Assembly: GCA_030535455.1 (NCBI GenBank)
Contig: JAUNJY010000043.1
Span: 1-34,910, forward strand
Direction of reading: 5' to 3'
Length of the DNA: 34,910 bases
DNA from: a bacterium
GTDB taxonomy: Bacteria; Bacillota; Clostridia; Lachnospirales; Lachnospiraceae
Shown piece by piece: positions 6,451-16,210 of this stretch. Numbering within the stretch: the first letter of the stretch is position 1; each line of letters starts with the position of its first letter. The notes under the pieces are model-generated. The model saw only the letters and a list, made by a program, of their open reading frames with translations, did not search any database and was not told the origin of the DNA. A program made the translations under genes and the position numbers.

Positions 6451-8505
6451 CTATACTAATGTATTTGCATCTAAGATCAGTGCAACTTCACCATCACCAA
6501 GGATTGTTGCTCCACCGATTAGCTTGCTTGTTTCCATATATTTGCCGATTGGCTTGATAACGATTTCTTGTTGACCAATCAAGCTGTCAACTACTAAACC
6601 AGCATAGCGATCGCCTTTTGATACGATTACTACAGTATATGAGGATGCTTTTTCCTCTAATGGAGTTACGTCAAGAGTTTCTTCTAATCGAATGATTGGA
6701 AGAACGTTTCCTCTTAAGTTAATTACTTCTTGACCATTTACTGTCTTGATTTCTTCAAATGGTACGTCTTCGATTGTCTGGATGCTTCCTAATGGAATTG
6801 CATATTTTTCAAGTCCGACTTCAACCATAAGTGCTTGGATGATTGCTAGTGTAAGTGGTAAGCGGATGAAGAATGTACTTCCTTCGCCACGTTTTGTCTT
6901 ACATTCGATATCACCGCCAAGGGATTCAATCTTAGTCTTAACAACGTCAAGGCCAACACCACGTCCAGATACATCACTGATCTTGTCAGCTGTTGAGAAA
7001 CTTGGCATGAATAAAAGATCAATAAAGTCTTTTTCAGTCATTGTTTCTGCTTGTTCTTCTGTAATGGAACCTTTTTCAATTGCTTTTCTTCTTACTTTAT
7101 CTACATCGATACCGGCACCGTCATCACCTACTTCGATTACTACGTTGTTACCATCTTGATAAGCGTTTAAGTAGATAGAGCCAACTTCTGGTTTGCCAGC
7201 TTTTGCTCTTTCTTCTGGGCTTTCAAGTCCATGGTCTGCAGAGTTACGAAGTAAATGCATTAATGGATCGCCGATTTCATCGATTACTGTACGGTCAAGT
7301 TCTGTTTCTTCACCTGTCATGGATAATTCCATTGGCTTGTTTAATTTCTTAGATAAGTCACGGATCATACGTGGGAAACGGTTTACAACGCTTTCGATCG
7401 GTACCATTCTAACTTTCATTACAGACTCATGTAAGCTTGTAGTTACTCGTTCAAGGTATTCAATTTGTTCGTTGAAACTTCCTTGTGTCTTATCGTTACG
7501 GTCATTGCTGTTAATGGATACGAGTCCATTTTTTGCAATGATAAGCTCACTTACTAAGTTCATAAGGACATCAAGTTTTTCAATATCAACACGTACGGAA
7601 CGGTTTACTACTGGTTTGCTTGCTTGTGTCTTTTGTTCTTTCTTAGTAGTCTTTGCTTTTTTCTCTTCTTGTTTTTCTTGTTCTTGCTCATGTTTTTCTT
7701 CAACATGAACTACTACAGGCTTTTCGATCATTTCAATGACTACGTCCTGAATTTCTGATACGTTTAATACTTTTTCTCTTACTTCTTCTAATGAAAGCTT
7801 TGTAATAAAGAATAAGCTGAAATCGAAGTCGAATTTTTCATCTTCGATATCTTGAACGCCAGGCTGTGATTTAATGATCGTGCCGGATTCTTCAAGTGCT
7901 TTGAATACTAAAAATGCTCTTGCTGATTTTAAGATACATGTATCTTGAACGAATACGGTCATTCCAAACACGTTGTCTCCCTCGTTGTATGCTTCAACGA
8001 CAGCATGTTGTTCGTATTCTTCTAACTTTAATTCTTTAAACTTTGCACTATTTTCAGTAATGATCTGCACTTCTGTTGCAGCTGCTTCACTTTTTGCTGT
8101 TTCTGCTTCTTTTACGGCTCCACCACCGTTTAAGAATTCATTTAATGCCGCAATAATATCATCGTTATCTTCTGTTCCTTCATCCGCAGCGGATTGAATA
8201 TTTGCAAGATAAGACTCTAATGCATCTAAACCTCTGAATAAAACATCGACTAACTCGTCAGTCGCTTTCATCTTTCCATTACGGATTTCTGAAAATACGT
8301 TTTCCATATCATGAGTCAAGCGTTGCATTCTCTTGTATCCCATTGTTCCTGCCATACCTTTTAAAGAGTGGGCAGCACGGAAAATCTCGTTAATCGTTGC
8401 TTCGTTTTCTGGTTCCTTTTCCAGAATTAAAATCTGTTCGTTTAAATTCTGTAAATGTTCTTTTGTCTCATCAATAAAAATATCCAAATACTGGTTCATA
8501 TCCAT
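6451..8505 (-). CDS. cheA: Chemotaxis histidine kinase CheA
   Basis: The 684-residue kinase has all five classical parts. P1 (HPt) carries the phosphorylated His46 in FRAAHSLKGMAGTMG. A P2-like CheY-docking domain lies at about residues 170-280. A Lys/Glu/Gln-rich linker leads to the P3 dimerisation helices. The P4 ATPase has the N box DHGLESPEERAKAGKP, GDDGAGI and GRGVGLDVVK. The C-terminal P5 CheW-like domain contains INLRGNVLPIIR. I chose the ATG at 8505 (MDMNQYLDIF), which follows GGAGG by nine bases. Upstream in-frame starts would run into cheB. The cheB stop lies one base before this ATG, indicating tight translational coupling. Confidence 0.97.
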   Translation of the reverse strand: MDMNQYLDIFIDETKEHLQNLNEQILILEKEPENEATINEIFRAAHSLKGMAGTMGYKRMQRLTHDMENVFSEIRNGKMKATDELVDVLFRGLDALESYLANIQSAADEGTEDNDDIIAALNEFLNGGGAVKEAETAKSEAAATEVQIITENSAKFKELKLEEYEQHAVVEAYNEGDNVFGMTVFVQDTCILKSARAFLVFKALEESGTIIKSQPGVQDIEDEKFDFDFSLFFITKLSLEEVREKVLNVSEIQDVVIEMIEKPVVVHVEEKHEQEQEKQEEKKAKTTKKEQKTQASKPVVNRSVRVDIEKLDVLMNLVSELIIAKNGLVSINSNDRNDKTQGSFNEQIEYLERVTTSLHESVMKVRMVPIESVVNRFPRMIRDLSKKLNKPMELSMTGEETELDRTVIDEIGDPLMHLLRNSADHGLESPEERAKAGKPEVGSIYLNAYQDGNNVVIEVGDDGAGIDVDKVRRKAIEKGSITEEQAETMTEKDFIDLLFMPSFSTADKISDVSGRGVGLDVVKTKIESLGGDIECKTKRGEGSTFFIRLPLTLAIIQALMVEVGLEKYAIPLGSIQTIEDVPFEEIKTVNGQEVINLRGNVLPIIRLEETLDVTPLEEKASSYTVVIVSKGDRYAGLVVDSLIGQQEIVIKPIGKYMETSKLIGGATILGDGEVALILDANTLV

Positions 8506-8506
8506 A

Positions 8507-9091
8507 TTAATGCACCTCCACATTCTTAGTAATAACTTCAGCCATTTTATGTAATGGTGCAATTTTATCTGCTAGTCCTGCTTCATAAATCGCTTTTGGC
8601 ATTCCATAAACTGTTGATGTCTCTTTGTCTTGAGTTATTATATAAAGATTTTTATGCTCAGATAAAATCTTAATACCTTCTAAACTATCATCGCCCATCC
8701 CTGTGAGCACGGCTATTGTCACCGTCTTATAGTCCGTCTGGACTAATGATTTGAATAGTTCGTCCGCACATGGACGTAAGCCATTCTTGGCGGGCTTGTC
8801 ATTTAGTTTGATTATATGCTTACCAAGAGGTGCTTTTTTGATTAGCATTTGAAAACCGCCTTTGGCCAGATATGCGTATCCCTTTTGCAAAACCATGTTT
8901 TCATCTGCTTCAACGACGCTTACCTCACTTAAGGAGTTAAGTCGTTCTGATAAGGATTTTGTAAAACCTGCTGGCATATGCTGAACAATAAGAATTGGAC
9001 AGTCGATGTCTTTTGGTATTAAAGGAATAATTTTTTGTAATGCTTTTGGTCCCCCCGTGGAACAAGCAATTACAACCAGGTTATCTTTCAT
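8507..9091 (-). CDS. cheB: CheB methylesterase domain protein without receiver domain
   Basis: The 194 residues correspond only to the C-terminal esterase/deamidase domain of CheB; usual CheB has about 350 residues with an N-terminal receiver. The catalytic triad appears complete: Ser11 in CSTGGP, His38 in VQHMP and Asp135 in LTGMGDDSLEG. The position after the catalytic Asp is Ser where CheB usually has Gly. The segment GLRPCADELF matches the family. The ATG directly abuts the stop of the PilZ gene, and the preceding sequence encodes that PilZ protein in full, so this is not a visible truncation with a decayed receiver. Activity would have to be controlled in some way other than phosphorylation of its own receiver. 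Confidence 0.9.
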   Translation of the reverse strand: MKDNLVVIACSTGGPKALQKIIPLIPKDIDCPILIVQHMPAGFTKSLSERLNSLSEVSVVEADENMVLQKGYAYLAKGGFQMLIKKAPLGKHIIKLNDKPAKNGLRPCADELFKSLVQTDYKTVTIAVLTGMGDDSLEGIKILSEHKNLYIITQDKETSTVYGMPKAIYEAGLADKIAPLHKMAEVITKNVEVH

Positions 9092-9787
9092 TTACATCAA
9101 TCCTTTTTCTCGTCTCAGTTGCTTTCGTTCTTCTTCAAAAACATATTTAATGATTTCTTCTCTCTGTATGATATCAATCTTAGAAAACTTTACCCTTACC
9201 TCAAATAATGAATCTCTGTTTTCTATCGGAATAGATGATATGACGGTTGAGAGTAGCTCTTCTGTATGCGTATGGCGTTCTGTACTCAAACGTACTTTTA
9301 ATTCAACCACATCTCCCGCTTCCAGCTGTTCTTGGCAGTGAAACTTTGCGCCCCCTCCGCTAATGTCGGTCAGGATTGCTTTCTTCCACTTAATTTCTTC
9401 TTCATCAAATGAAAATTCGTCCTCGCTATATAAGCGGTATCTTACTTCCATTCTCTTAAAAAGCCTGTAATACTGTCTGCGCTGCTCTTTTGTCAGTTCT
9501 TCAAGGAGTTTGATGACTCCTATTCTTACATTGTCTTCCGAATAACTCTCTGTCACTTGTCCAGTGCAGTTATATAAACCTCGCTTCGTATATATGCATA
9601 GCTTATATACATCCCCTACGGTTAATGGTACTTCATTTAAATGCTCCAAAGGTATTCCTATATGAAGTTCATCTTCTCCCTTGAAGTCTAAGACTTTGCT
9701 GACGTATTCCTTCTCTTGTTCCTTGCTATAGTTCCCCTGTTGTATGATGGTCAGCTTGTCTCCAAGCGTTATTGTCTTTTCAAACAT
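9092..9787 (-). CDS. YcgR-like PilZ protein, c-di-GMP flagellar brake
   Basis: This 231-residue protein has a YcgR-type N-terminal domain (about residues 5-95) followed by a PilZ domain (about 102-220). The c-di-GMP-binding residues are visible: RxxxR at Arg104 and Arg108 (RRQYYR), and DxSxxG at 141-146 (DISGGG). Members of this family bind c-di-GMP and act on the motor or stator to slow rotation (YcgR in enterics, MotI/DgrA in B. subtilis). The ATG follows TTGGGGG. It sits between flhG and cheB, so the brake is produced with the motor itself. The lone PilZ domain argues against a cellulose-synthase-type protein. Confidence 0.9.
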   Translation of the reverse strand: MFEKTITLGDKLTIIQQGNYSKEQEKEYVSKVLDFKGEDELHIGIPLEHLNEVPLTVGDVYKLCIYTKRGLYNCTGQVTESYSEDNVRIGVIKLLEELTKEQRRQYYRLFKRMEVRYRLYSEDEFSFDEEEIKWKKAILTDISGGGAKFHCQEQLEAGDVVELKVRLSTERHTHTEELLSTVISSIPIENRDSLFEVRVKFSKIDIIQREEIIKYVFEEERKQLRREKGLM

Positions 9788-9812
9788 AAACTTACCCCCA
9801 ATACAAATTTAA

Positions 9813-10709
9813 TTAGCGTTTTCTATTTAAAAAGCCTGAAAACAGTTTCCTGATTCCTCCACGTGGCTCGTCTTCCTGTTGGCTTTCGGCACCTTCGTGG
9901 ATCTTGCTAGCTAATTGCTTGATTGAAATAGCCGCCGGTGAATTGGGATATGCCAAGGTAATTGGCTTTTGCGCCATAACTGCCTTTGTAATGTTCATAT
10001 CCTGTACTACAGAACCAGCTAACTGTAAATCTACTCGCAGGAATTTGGCTGCCACCACATTCAGTTTGGAATGCAGTACCCTTCCATCTTGTATATCAAA
10101 GACGCGGTTTGCAACCAGGTCAATCCTCGTTGGCACTTCCGACGCTTCAAATGTCCTGCTTACAGATTTTAAAACTGCATACGCATCCGTAATAGACGTT
10201 GGTTCAGGAGTTGCAACAAGTAATACCTTGTCACTTGCTCCGATAAACTGCATCAGTCCGTCAGATATTCCTGCTCCTGTATCTATAATAATATAATCGG
10301 CTAATTCGTCTAATTCATATAACCTTTCAGAAATATTTTTGATCTGATAGGCATCCAGATTAATAAGCTCTTCAATTCCTGATCCTCCGGAGATAAATCC
10401 AATCCCCTCAGGTCCAGGTGTAATCACTTCTTTTATGCTCTTGCCATGAAACATTAGGTCAGCTAAGCTATACTGTGGTCTGATCCCCAACATGACTTCC
10501 ACGTTGGCTAGGCCAAAGTCTGCATCAAGTACAATAACACGATTCCCTAGCTTACTCAGACTGATTGCTAAGTTGATAGAGATATTAGATTTGCCTACCC
10601 CGCCTTTTCCGCTGGTTACCGTAATAACCTTGGCTGACTTGGTGGCTGGCTGATTAGTTGCTAATTCATGTTGTCTAATAATGTTACGTAAGTTTGTCGC
10701 TTGATCCAC
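9813..10709 (-). CDS. flhG: MinD-like ATPase FlhG (FleN/YlxH)
   Basis: This 298-residue ParA/MinD-family ATPase controls flagellar number and position together with FlhF. The deviant Walker A motif is SGKGGVGKSN (residues 33-42). VLDADFGLANVEVML and IIDTGAGIS follow. The N-terminus DQATNLRNII matches the DQAxxLR element that stimulates FlhF GTPase. The C-terminal segment rich in Lys/Arg (RKLFSGFLNRKR) fits the amphipathic membrane-targeting sequence. The start is GTG, overlapping the flhF stop by one base (TAGTG), with GGGGG upstream. Confidence 0.95.
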   Translation of the reverse strand: MDQATNLRNIIRQHELATNQPATKSAKVITVTSGKGGVGKSNISINLAISLSKLGNRVIVLDADFGLANVEVMLGIRPQYSLADLMFHGKSIKEVITPGPEGIGFISGGSGIEELINLDAYQIKNISERLYELDELADYIIIDTGAGISDGLMQFIGASDKVLLVATPEPTSITDAYAVLKSVSRTFEASEVPTRIDLVANRVFDIQDGRVLHSKLNVVAAKFLRVDLQLAGSVVQDMNITKAVMAQKPITLAYPNSPAAISIKQLASKIHEGAESQQEDEPRGGIRKLFSGFLNRKR

Positions 10710-11908
10710 TACTCGTTACCCCCTAATAGCTGTTTCGCAATTTTCTGAGCGTTGATCTTACCAATATCGTCTGGAACATTCTGTCCCCATGTCGTGTAGG
10801 ATAATGGTGCCTGGGTAAGCATTCTGATATTCAAGATGTTTCCCCATGCAAGCGTTTCATCTAACTTGGTAAAGATCAGGTTAAATCCTGCAATTCTTTT
10901 ATAAGTCTCATAAATCTGTAATAAGTCTTTATATTTTGTAGTGGCACTTAAGACTAAATAGATTTCCCTTAAATCTTCGCTTGTTATATCAAGCATTTCT
11001 TTAATGTCAGCCACTTGATCTTGATTTTTGTGGGAGCGTCCTGCCGTATCCACTAAGACAAGGTCATAATCCTTGAATTCATCCTTAAGGCTTAACAGCT
11101 CCTCGTTGGAGTACACAACCTTTAATGGGATGCTTAGGATGTTCGCATAGGTTCTTAGCTGGTCTACTGCGGCAATACGGTACGTATCTAATGTAACTAA
11201 CGCTACTTTTGCCTTATTTTGAAGCTTCATGCTTGAGGCAATCTTTGCGATCGTTGTCGTCTTGCCAACTCCTGTTGGTCCAATGAAAAATACAAATTTA
11301 GTTTCATTTTCTTCTAAGGCAATGGATTTTGGCTGTCCTAGCTTTAACACGATTTTCTGATAAATATGGGACAATACATTGTCTACGGAAGTATCTTTTT
11401 CAATGCGGTTTTCAATTTCACGGATAATATTCTCCGCGTTCTCTTTTGTCACATCGTTTTCGATCAATTGATCGTAGATTAATTTGACACATGGAATGTC
11501 AAACACATCTTTTTTTGTTTCTACTTCTTTTGCTAATTTTTCATTTTGTTCCATCTGAGTTACAAGCAGAGATTGAAGCTTGTCTAACTTTTCTTCAATT
11601 GCACTTGTTTCATCTTTGGAACTGGTAGTTTCTCCTGCAGTCAGGTCTTTCAGGATATCTCCACGCTTACTTGCCTCTTCATATCTTGGATTAAATCCAG
11701 TTGTAAAGGCAGGCCTTACTACAGGTTTCTCTTTTTGTGTATCATCAAGTGCTGCTGTTACCTCAACACTTGATTTTTTGAAGAAACGATATACTCCTTT
11801 TGGATTAATCGTCTTAATATTCATAATGATTGCGTCTTTTCCAAGCTCTTGTTTGACAAGAAGCATTGCTTCTGTCTCTGTAGCTGCTTCGAACTTTTTC
11901 ATGATCAT
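10709..11908 (-). CDS. flhF: SRP-like GTPase FlhF
   Basis: This 399-residue GTPase places the flagellum and starts its assembly. The N-terminal B domain (about 1-110) is Lys/Glu-rich and variable, as usual. The N domain spans about 130-195. The G domain has FIGPTGVGKTTT (residues 208-219), LDTYRIAAVDQLR, VDTAGRSHKN and FTKLDE. The start could be ATG at 11908 or 11902; the first overlaps the flhA stop by one base (TAATG would be shared) and is kept here. The flhA-flhF-flhG order is standard for Firmicutes. Confidence 0.95.
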   Translation of the reverse strand: MIMKKFEAATETEAMLLVKQELGKDAIIMNIKTINPKGVYRFFKKSSVEVTAALDDTQKEKPVVRPAFTTGFNPRYEEASKRGDILKDLTAGETTSSKDETSAIEEKLDKLQSLLVTQMEQNEKLAKEVETKKDVFDIPCVKLIYDQLIENDVTKENAENIIREIENRIEKDTSVDNVLSHIYQKIVLKLGQPKSIALEENETKFVFFIGPTGVGKTTTIAKIASSMKLQNKAKVALVTLDTYRIAAVDQLRTYANILSIPLKVVYSNEELLSLKDEFKDYDLVLVDTAGRSHKNQDQVADIKEMLDITSEDLREIYLVLSATTKYKDLLQIYETYKRIAGFNLIFTKLDETLAWGNILNIRMLTQAPLSYTTWGQNVPDDIGKINAQKIAKQLLGGNE

Positions 11909-13941
11909 TACATTGTCACCATCCCTACTGATTGTAATTCAACGGAAGAGTCTATTTCATTGTAGGATAATACAACCAAGTCACTGAAATAATCTAACGT
12001 TAGTTTTTTAAAGTACATGCGGACAATCGGTGAAGTTATGACAATCGGAGTTCTTCCTAGGTCTTCTAACTTCTTAGTCTCTTGTTTTAATGATTTTAAG
12101 ATTGCTTGAACTTTATCTGGCTCTAATGTCAAATAAGAACCTTGTTCCGTCTGCTTAACAGATGCCATGATATCTTTTTCCACTTCTGGATCAAGCGTAA
12201 CAACACTATTTCCGGTTGCTTCTGGGAAGAAGGTATTGGTAATGGCTCTCTTTAAGCTTTGTCTTACATACTCAGTGAGTACATCGGTATCTCTTGTCGT
12301 TGGTGCATAATCTGCCAACGTTTCAAAAATAGTGATTAAATCGCGGATGGAAACTCCTTCACGCAATAAATTCTGAAGTACTTTCTGTATCTCACCAACA
12401 TTAAGAAGTTTAGGCACAAGTTCTGAAATAAGTGTCTGGTTGGCTTCTGTAACATTGTTGATCAGGTTTTGTACGTCTTGACGGCTTAATAAGTCGCAAA
12501 GATTTCTTCGTATGATTTCCATCAGATGCGTTGCAATGATGGAAGGTGGATCTACTACGGTATAGCCAAGAGACTCTGCTCGTTCTCTCTGACTTTCTGT
12601 AATCCAGATTGCAGGTAAATGGAAGGATGGTTCAAAGGTAGGAATACCTGTAATTTCATCTTCCACATATCCTGGGTTCATTGCCATATAGTGATCAAAC
12701 AGGATTTCTCCTTCACTGACTGGAACCCCTTTGATCTTAATCATATACTGATTAGGATTCAACTGAATGTTATCCCTAAGACGTACCATTGGCACGACCG
12801 TTCCAAGTTCTAAGGCAACCTGACGACGGATCATTACGATACGGTCAAGTAAGTCCCCACCTTGATTTACATCAGCAAGCGGAATGATACCATAACCAAA
12901 TTCTAATTCGATTGGATCCACTTGTAATAGGGAAACAACATTCTCAGGTCTACGAATTTCGTCCGCACTTGCTTCATCTTCGGCAACTTCTTCCTCAATA
13001 TCAGCAATTTCTTTTGCTTGCGACATAGTAAACCCTTTATATGCTATAATACCACCAATTCCCATAAATAGCCATAAAGGCAATGGAGTAAATAGTCCTA
13101 AGAAGGACATTGCTCCAGCAACCATGAATAACACTTTTGGTTCTGAGAATAGCTGGGTAAACAGAATATCTCCGATATCTGCTTCTTTTCCTATTTTTGT
13201 AACGATAATACCTGTTGATAATGATATTAATAAGGATGGAATCTGACTCACCAGACCATCACCAATCGTAAGGATGACATATTTGTCTAGGGCGGCACTC
13301 ATATCCATTCCCTGACGCATCATCCCCATAGCAAGACCTCCGGCCAAGTTGATCAAGGTAATGATAAGGCCTGCAATCGCATCCCCTTTTACGTACTTAG
13401 TAGCACCATCCATAGCTCCAAAGAAGCTGGATTCTTGTTGCAGTTTTTCCCTGCGTTCTTTTGCTTGCGTATCCGTAATTGCGCCGGTATTTAAATCGGC
13501 ATCGATTGCCATCTGCTTACCTGGCATTGCATCCAGTGTAAAACGTGCGGTTACTTCGGATACACGTTCCGAACCTTTATTGATTACGATAAACTGAACC
13601 AATATTAACACGAAAAAGATGATTGCACCGATAATGATATCGTTACCACCAACGAAACTACCGAATGTGGTTACGACATTACCAGGCTCACCTTTTGATA
13701 AGATCAATCTTGTGGACGAAACGTTAAGTCCAATACGAAATACAGTTGTAAATAATAATAACGTTGGAAATGATGCTAAATCCAAGACTTCTTTTGAAAA
13801 TAATGCATTGAATAAAATGATCATTGCAATGGACATGTTAAGTGCTAGCAACACGTCTAATAACAAAGAAGGAATCGGTACAATTAAAAATATAATTGCT
13901 GCAATTATATATATACCAACGATCAAATCTGATTTCTTCAT
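11908..13941 (-). CDS. flhA: Flagellar export gate protein FlhA
   Basis: FlhA forms the nonameric ring of the type III export gate. This copy has 677 residues. The first half (about 1-310) has multiple membrane segments and the conserved cytoplasmic loop FTLDAMPGKQMAIDADLNTG. The second half is the cytoplasmic domain that binds late substrates and chaperones. The ATG at 13941 has GGAGG eight bases upstream; a TTG at 13947 is only two bases from that site and is rejected. It lies between flhB and flhF as in B. subtilis. Confidence 0.97.
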   Translation of the reverse strand: MKKSDLIVGIYIIAAIIFLIVPIPSLLLDVLLALNMSIAMIILFNALFSKEVLDLASFPTLLLFTTVFRIGLNVSSTRLILSKGEPGNVVTTFGSFVGGNDIIIGAIIFFVLILVQFIVINKGSERVSEVTARFTLDAMPGKQMAIDADLNTGAITDTQAKERREKLQQESSFFGAMDGATKYVKGDAIAGLIITLINLAGGLAMGMMRQGMDMSAALDKYVILTIGDGLVSQIPSLLISLSTGIIVTKIGKEADIGDILFTQLFSEPKVLFMVAGAMSFLGLFTPLPLWLFMGIGGIIAYKGFTMSQAKEIADIEEEVAEDEASADEIRRPENVVSLLQVDPIELEFGYGIIPLADVNQGGDLLDRIVMIRRQVALELGTVVPMVRLRDNIQLNPNQYMIKIKGVPVSEGEILFDHYMAMNPGYVEDEITGIPTFEPSFHLPAIWITESQRERAESLGYTVVDPPSIIATHLMEIIRRNLCDLLSRQDVQNLINNVTEANQTLISELVPKLLNVGEIQKVLQNLLREGVSIRDLITIFETLADYAPTTRDTDVLTEYVRQSLKRAITNTFFPEATGNSVVTLDPEVEKDIMASVKQTEQGSYLTLEPDKVQAILKSLKQETKKLEDLGRTPIVITSPIVRMYFKKLTLDYFSDLVVLSYNEIDSSVELQSVGMVTM

Positions 13942-13990
13942 CTCCAATTCCTCCCTCTAGTTTCCCTATAGTTGTCATAAACAGTTTTCC

Positions 13991-15106
13991 CTAACTGTTT
14001 TTTATCTTATAAACGTATGCCAGTACCTCTGCCACCATCTGATATAATTCTTCTGGAATTTCTTCTCCCAGTTCTACGTTGAAATACATCATACGAGCAA
14101 GAGGTTTATTTTCGACAATCTCAATATGATTTTCTCTTGCCACCTCTCGAATTCTGGCTGCAAGATGATCCGCACCTTTGGCAATGACAATAGGCGCCTT
14201 ATTGGATAATTTGTCGTATTGAAGTGCAACAGCAAGATGGGTAGGATTGGTAATTACTACGTCCGCCTCCGGAAGTTTCTTCATCATACGTTGCTGAGAA
14301 GCTTCACGCATCTTCTGTTTAATACGCCCCTTGATTTGAGGATCACCCTCCATGTTTTTATATTCATCTCTGACTTCCTGTTTTGACATTCGTAAGTCTT
14401 TCTTAAACTTAAATCGTTGATAAAACAGATCCGCGAAGCCTAGAAGTAAATATATTACGCTAACTTTCAGTCCCAGATTGATTACAATGTTACCAATTAG
14501 CATGACTGCTTCGATTAAAGATATAGTATATAGTTCCTTTAAGAAGCCTACATCTCCTGCCAACTCGTTATAAACAAGGTAAAAAATAAGGACAATCTTG
14601 ACGATTGCTTTCACAAGTTCCATTAGCTTATCTTTGGAGAACATCTTCTTAAAACCACTGATTGGATTAAACTTAGAAAATTTAGGCTGTAACGGCTTTG
14701 TGGAAACTTTCCACTTCACCTGTACTACATTTACTATAAATGCAGTAACCAAGGACGCTAGCATTAATGGAAGGCCAATCACGAGGATTGACATAAGTAC
14801 TTCTTTCACCAGCGTATGTGCTCTCCCATAATCCATAGGTTCGCTAGCGTAGCCTTCCAAGTGCCCCAAATATCTGTGAAATACGTCTAAGAACTTATTT
14901 CCCAAATACCCGACTAACACTTTTAAGGAAAGAAATAATACACTTAGGGACACACCGGTCGTTAACTCCTGACTCTTGGCAACCTGGCCCTCATCACGGG
15001 CATCGGTTAACTTTTTCGTCGTTGGTTCTTCCGTCTTGTCACCTGAATCACTTCCTGCAAAGAACTGCAGATTGTATGATAAATAATATAACGTTTTCTT
15101 TTCCAT
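13991..15106 (-). CDS. flhB: Flagellar export switch protein FlhB
   Basis: FlhB switches export from rod-hook to filament substrates. The 371 residues begin with YNLQFFAG and the motif GDKTEEPTTKKLTDARDEGQ. Four membrane segments and a cytoplasmic domain follow. The autocleavage motif NPTH is at residues 287-290 (VVITNPTHLAVAL), so cleavage between Asn287 and Pro288 is expected. The family motif for hook-length control by FliK, encoded upstream, is therefore intact. It begins 11 bases after fliR. Confidence 0.97.
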   Translation of the reverse strand: MEKKTLYYLSYNLQFFAGSDSGDKTEEPTTKKLTDARDEGQVAKSQELTTGVSLSVLFLSLKVLVGYLGNKFLDVFHRYLGHLEGYASEPMDYGRAHTLVKEVLMSILVIGLPLMLASLVTAFIVNVVQVKWKVSTKPLQPKFSKFNPISGFKKMFSKDKLMELVKAIVKIVLIFYLVYNELAGDVGFLKELYTISLIEAVMLIGNIVINLGLKVSVIYLLLGFADLFYQRFKFKKDLRMSKQEVRDEYKNMEGDPQIKGRIKQKMREASQQRMMKKLPEADVVITNPTHLAVALQYDKLSNKAPIVIAKGADHLAARIREVARENHIEIVENKPLARMMYFNVELGEEIPEELYQMVAEVLAYVYKIKNS

Positions 15107-15117
15107 TCTTTTTCCTA

Positions 15118-15891
15118 CTATGAACCTGCTAGGCTTTTTATAATCAATTCCAACATCTCTTTCATTTCTTCAAAGATGAAATTGCCGATTGTCGGAAGAG
15201 TTGACACGATTACTAACAAAACCAAAAGCCCCACAATGATTTTTAATTGAAAACCAATTACAAACATGTTCATTTGCGGCGCTACTTTTGCTAAGATTGC
15301 AAGTACTGTATTTACAATCAATATGGATGCGAAAATTGGAAGGATAATACGAAATCCTATGATAAACATATCTCCCAAAAATCTCACCAAAATATTATAC
15401 ATATTAAAACTAAACTTTGCTTCCCCTAGTGGGATTAAAGTAAATGTTGAAATAATTGCTCTTAATAAATAATAGTGCATATTCGTCACTAAAAGGACCA
15501 ATAATACAAAATATGATAGCAAATTACTTGTTACCGTAACCTGCTGTCCATTTACCGGGTCAAACATATTCGCCATAGAATAGCCGATCTCTTGATCTAA
15601 CAACTGACCCGCAAAACTTATTATCCTAGTACAGATACTGGCAACGTATCCGACTAATAAACCTACTAAAAATTCTTTTATAACTAATCCTGCAAATCCA
15701 TAAACGGTAGTATACGATAACGGTTCATACGCAATAAGTGGACCAACTATCATAGTTAGAAATACGGAAAGTGCTGCTTTTACCGTAGTTGGTATACTGC
15801 TGATGCTAAAGATCGGAGCAGTGAAGATAAAAGCTGATATTCTGATTAGGATTAGCAGATAGAACTCTACATTTTCTATTGTAACTCCCAT
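15118..15891 (-). CDS. fliR: Flagellar export apparatus protein FliR
   Basis: This 257-residue integral membrane protein has six predicted hydrophobic segments across its length and the FliR motif LDQEIGYSMANMFDPV. FliR combines with FliP and FliQ in the export gate core (FliP5-FliQ4-FliR1 in studied systems). The ATG follows AGGAG. It is not fused to FlhB, although fused FliR/FlhB proteins occur in some Clostridia. Confidence 0.96.
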   Translation of the reverse strand: MGVTIENVEFYLLILIRISAFIFTAPIFSISSIPTTVKAALSVFLTMIVGPLIAYEPLSYTTVYGFAGLVIKEFLVGLLVGYVASICTRIISFAGQLLDQEIGYSMANMFDPVNGQQVTVTSNLLSYFVLLVLLVTNMHYYLLRAIISTFTLIPLGEAKFSFNMYNILVRFLGDMFIIGFRIILPIFASILIVNTVLAILAKVAPQMNMFVIGFQLKIIVGLLVLLVIVSTLPTIGNFIFEEMKEMLELIIKSLAGS

Positions 15892-15920
15892 ATATTCTCC
15901 TATTTCTAAGTACCAATACG

Positions 15921-16190
15921 TTAATGGATGTACATATCTAAATTCGTCATTAAATCAATAAAAAATTCCGCTACATTATTCATAATCCAATGCCCGCATA
16001 AAATAATCACAAGAAAGATTGCAATCAGTTTAGGAACAAATGTTAATGTCTGCTCTTGAATTGAAGTTACCGTCTGAAAAATACTGATAATTAGACCTAC
16101 GACTAATGATACAATTAACAGTGGTGCGGAAGATTTAATAATAATCCAGACTGCCTTATAGGCAATTTCCATAACAGTAGTATCTGTCAT
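15921..16190 (-). CDS. fliQ: Flagellar export apparatus protein FliQ
   Basis: The 89-residue protein has two membrane helices (about residues 12-35 and 50-75). The central signature SLVVGLIISIFQTVTSIQEQ is diagnostic of FliQ and its type III secretion homologues. The ATG follows AAGGAG. It sits between fliP and fliR, the conserved order for the gate core. Confidence 0.97.
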   Translation of the reverse strand: MTDTTVMEIAYKAVWIIIKSSAPLLIVSLVVGLIISIFQTVTSIQEQTLTFVPKLIAIFLVIILCGHWIMNNVAEFFIDLMTNLDMYIH

Positions 16191-16210
16191 AATAAACTCT
16201 CCTTACCAAA

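Noticed and set aside
7193-7708. Long plus-strand frames opposite cheA and other genes
   Set aside because: They lie fully inside well-supported minus-strand genes, have no SD and are Ser/Phe/Cys-rich, as expected for antisense of Glu/Lys-rich coding sequence.
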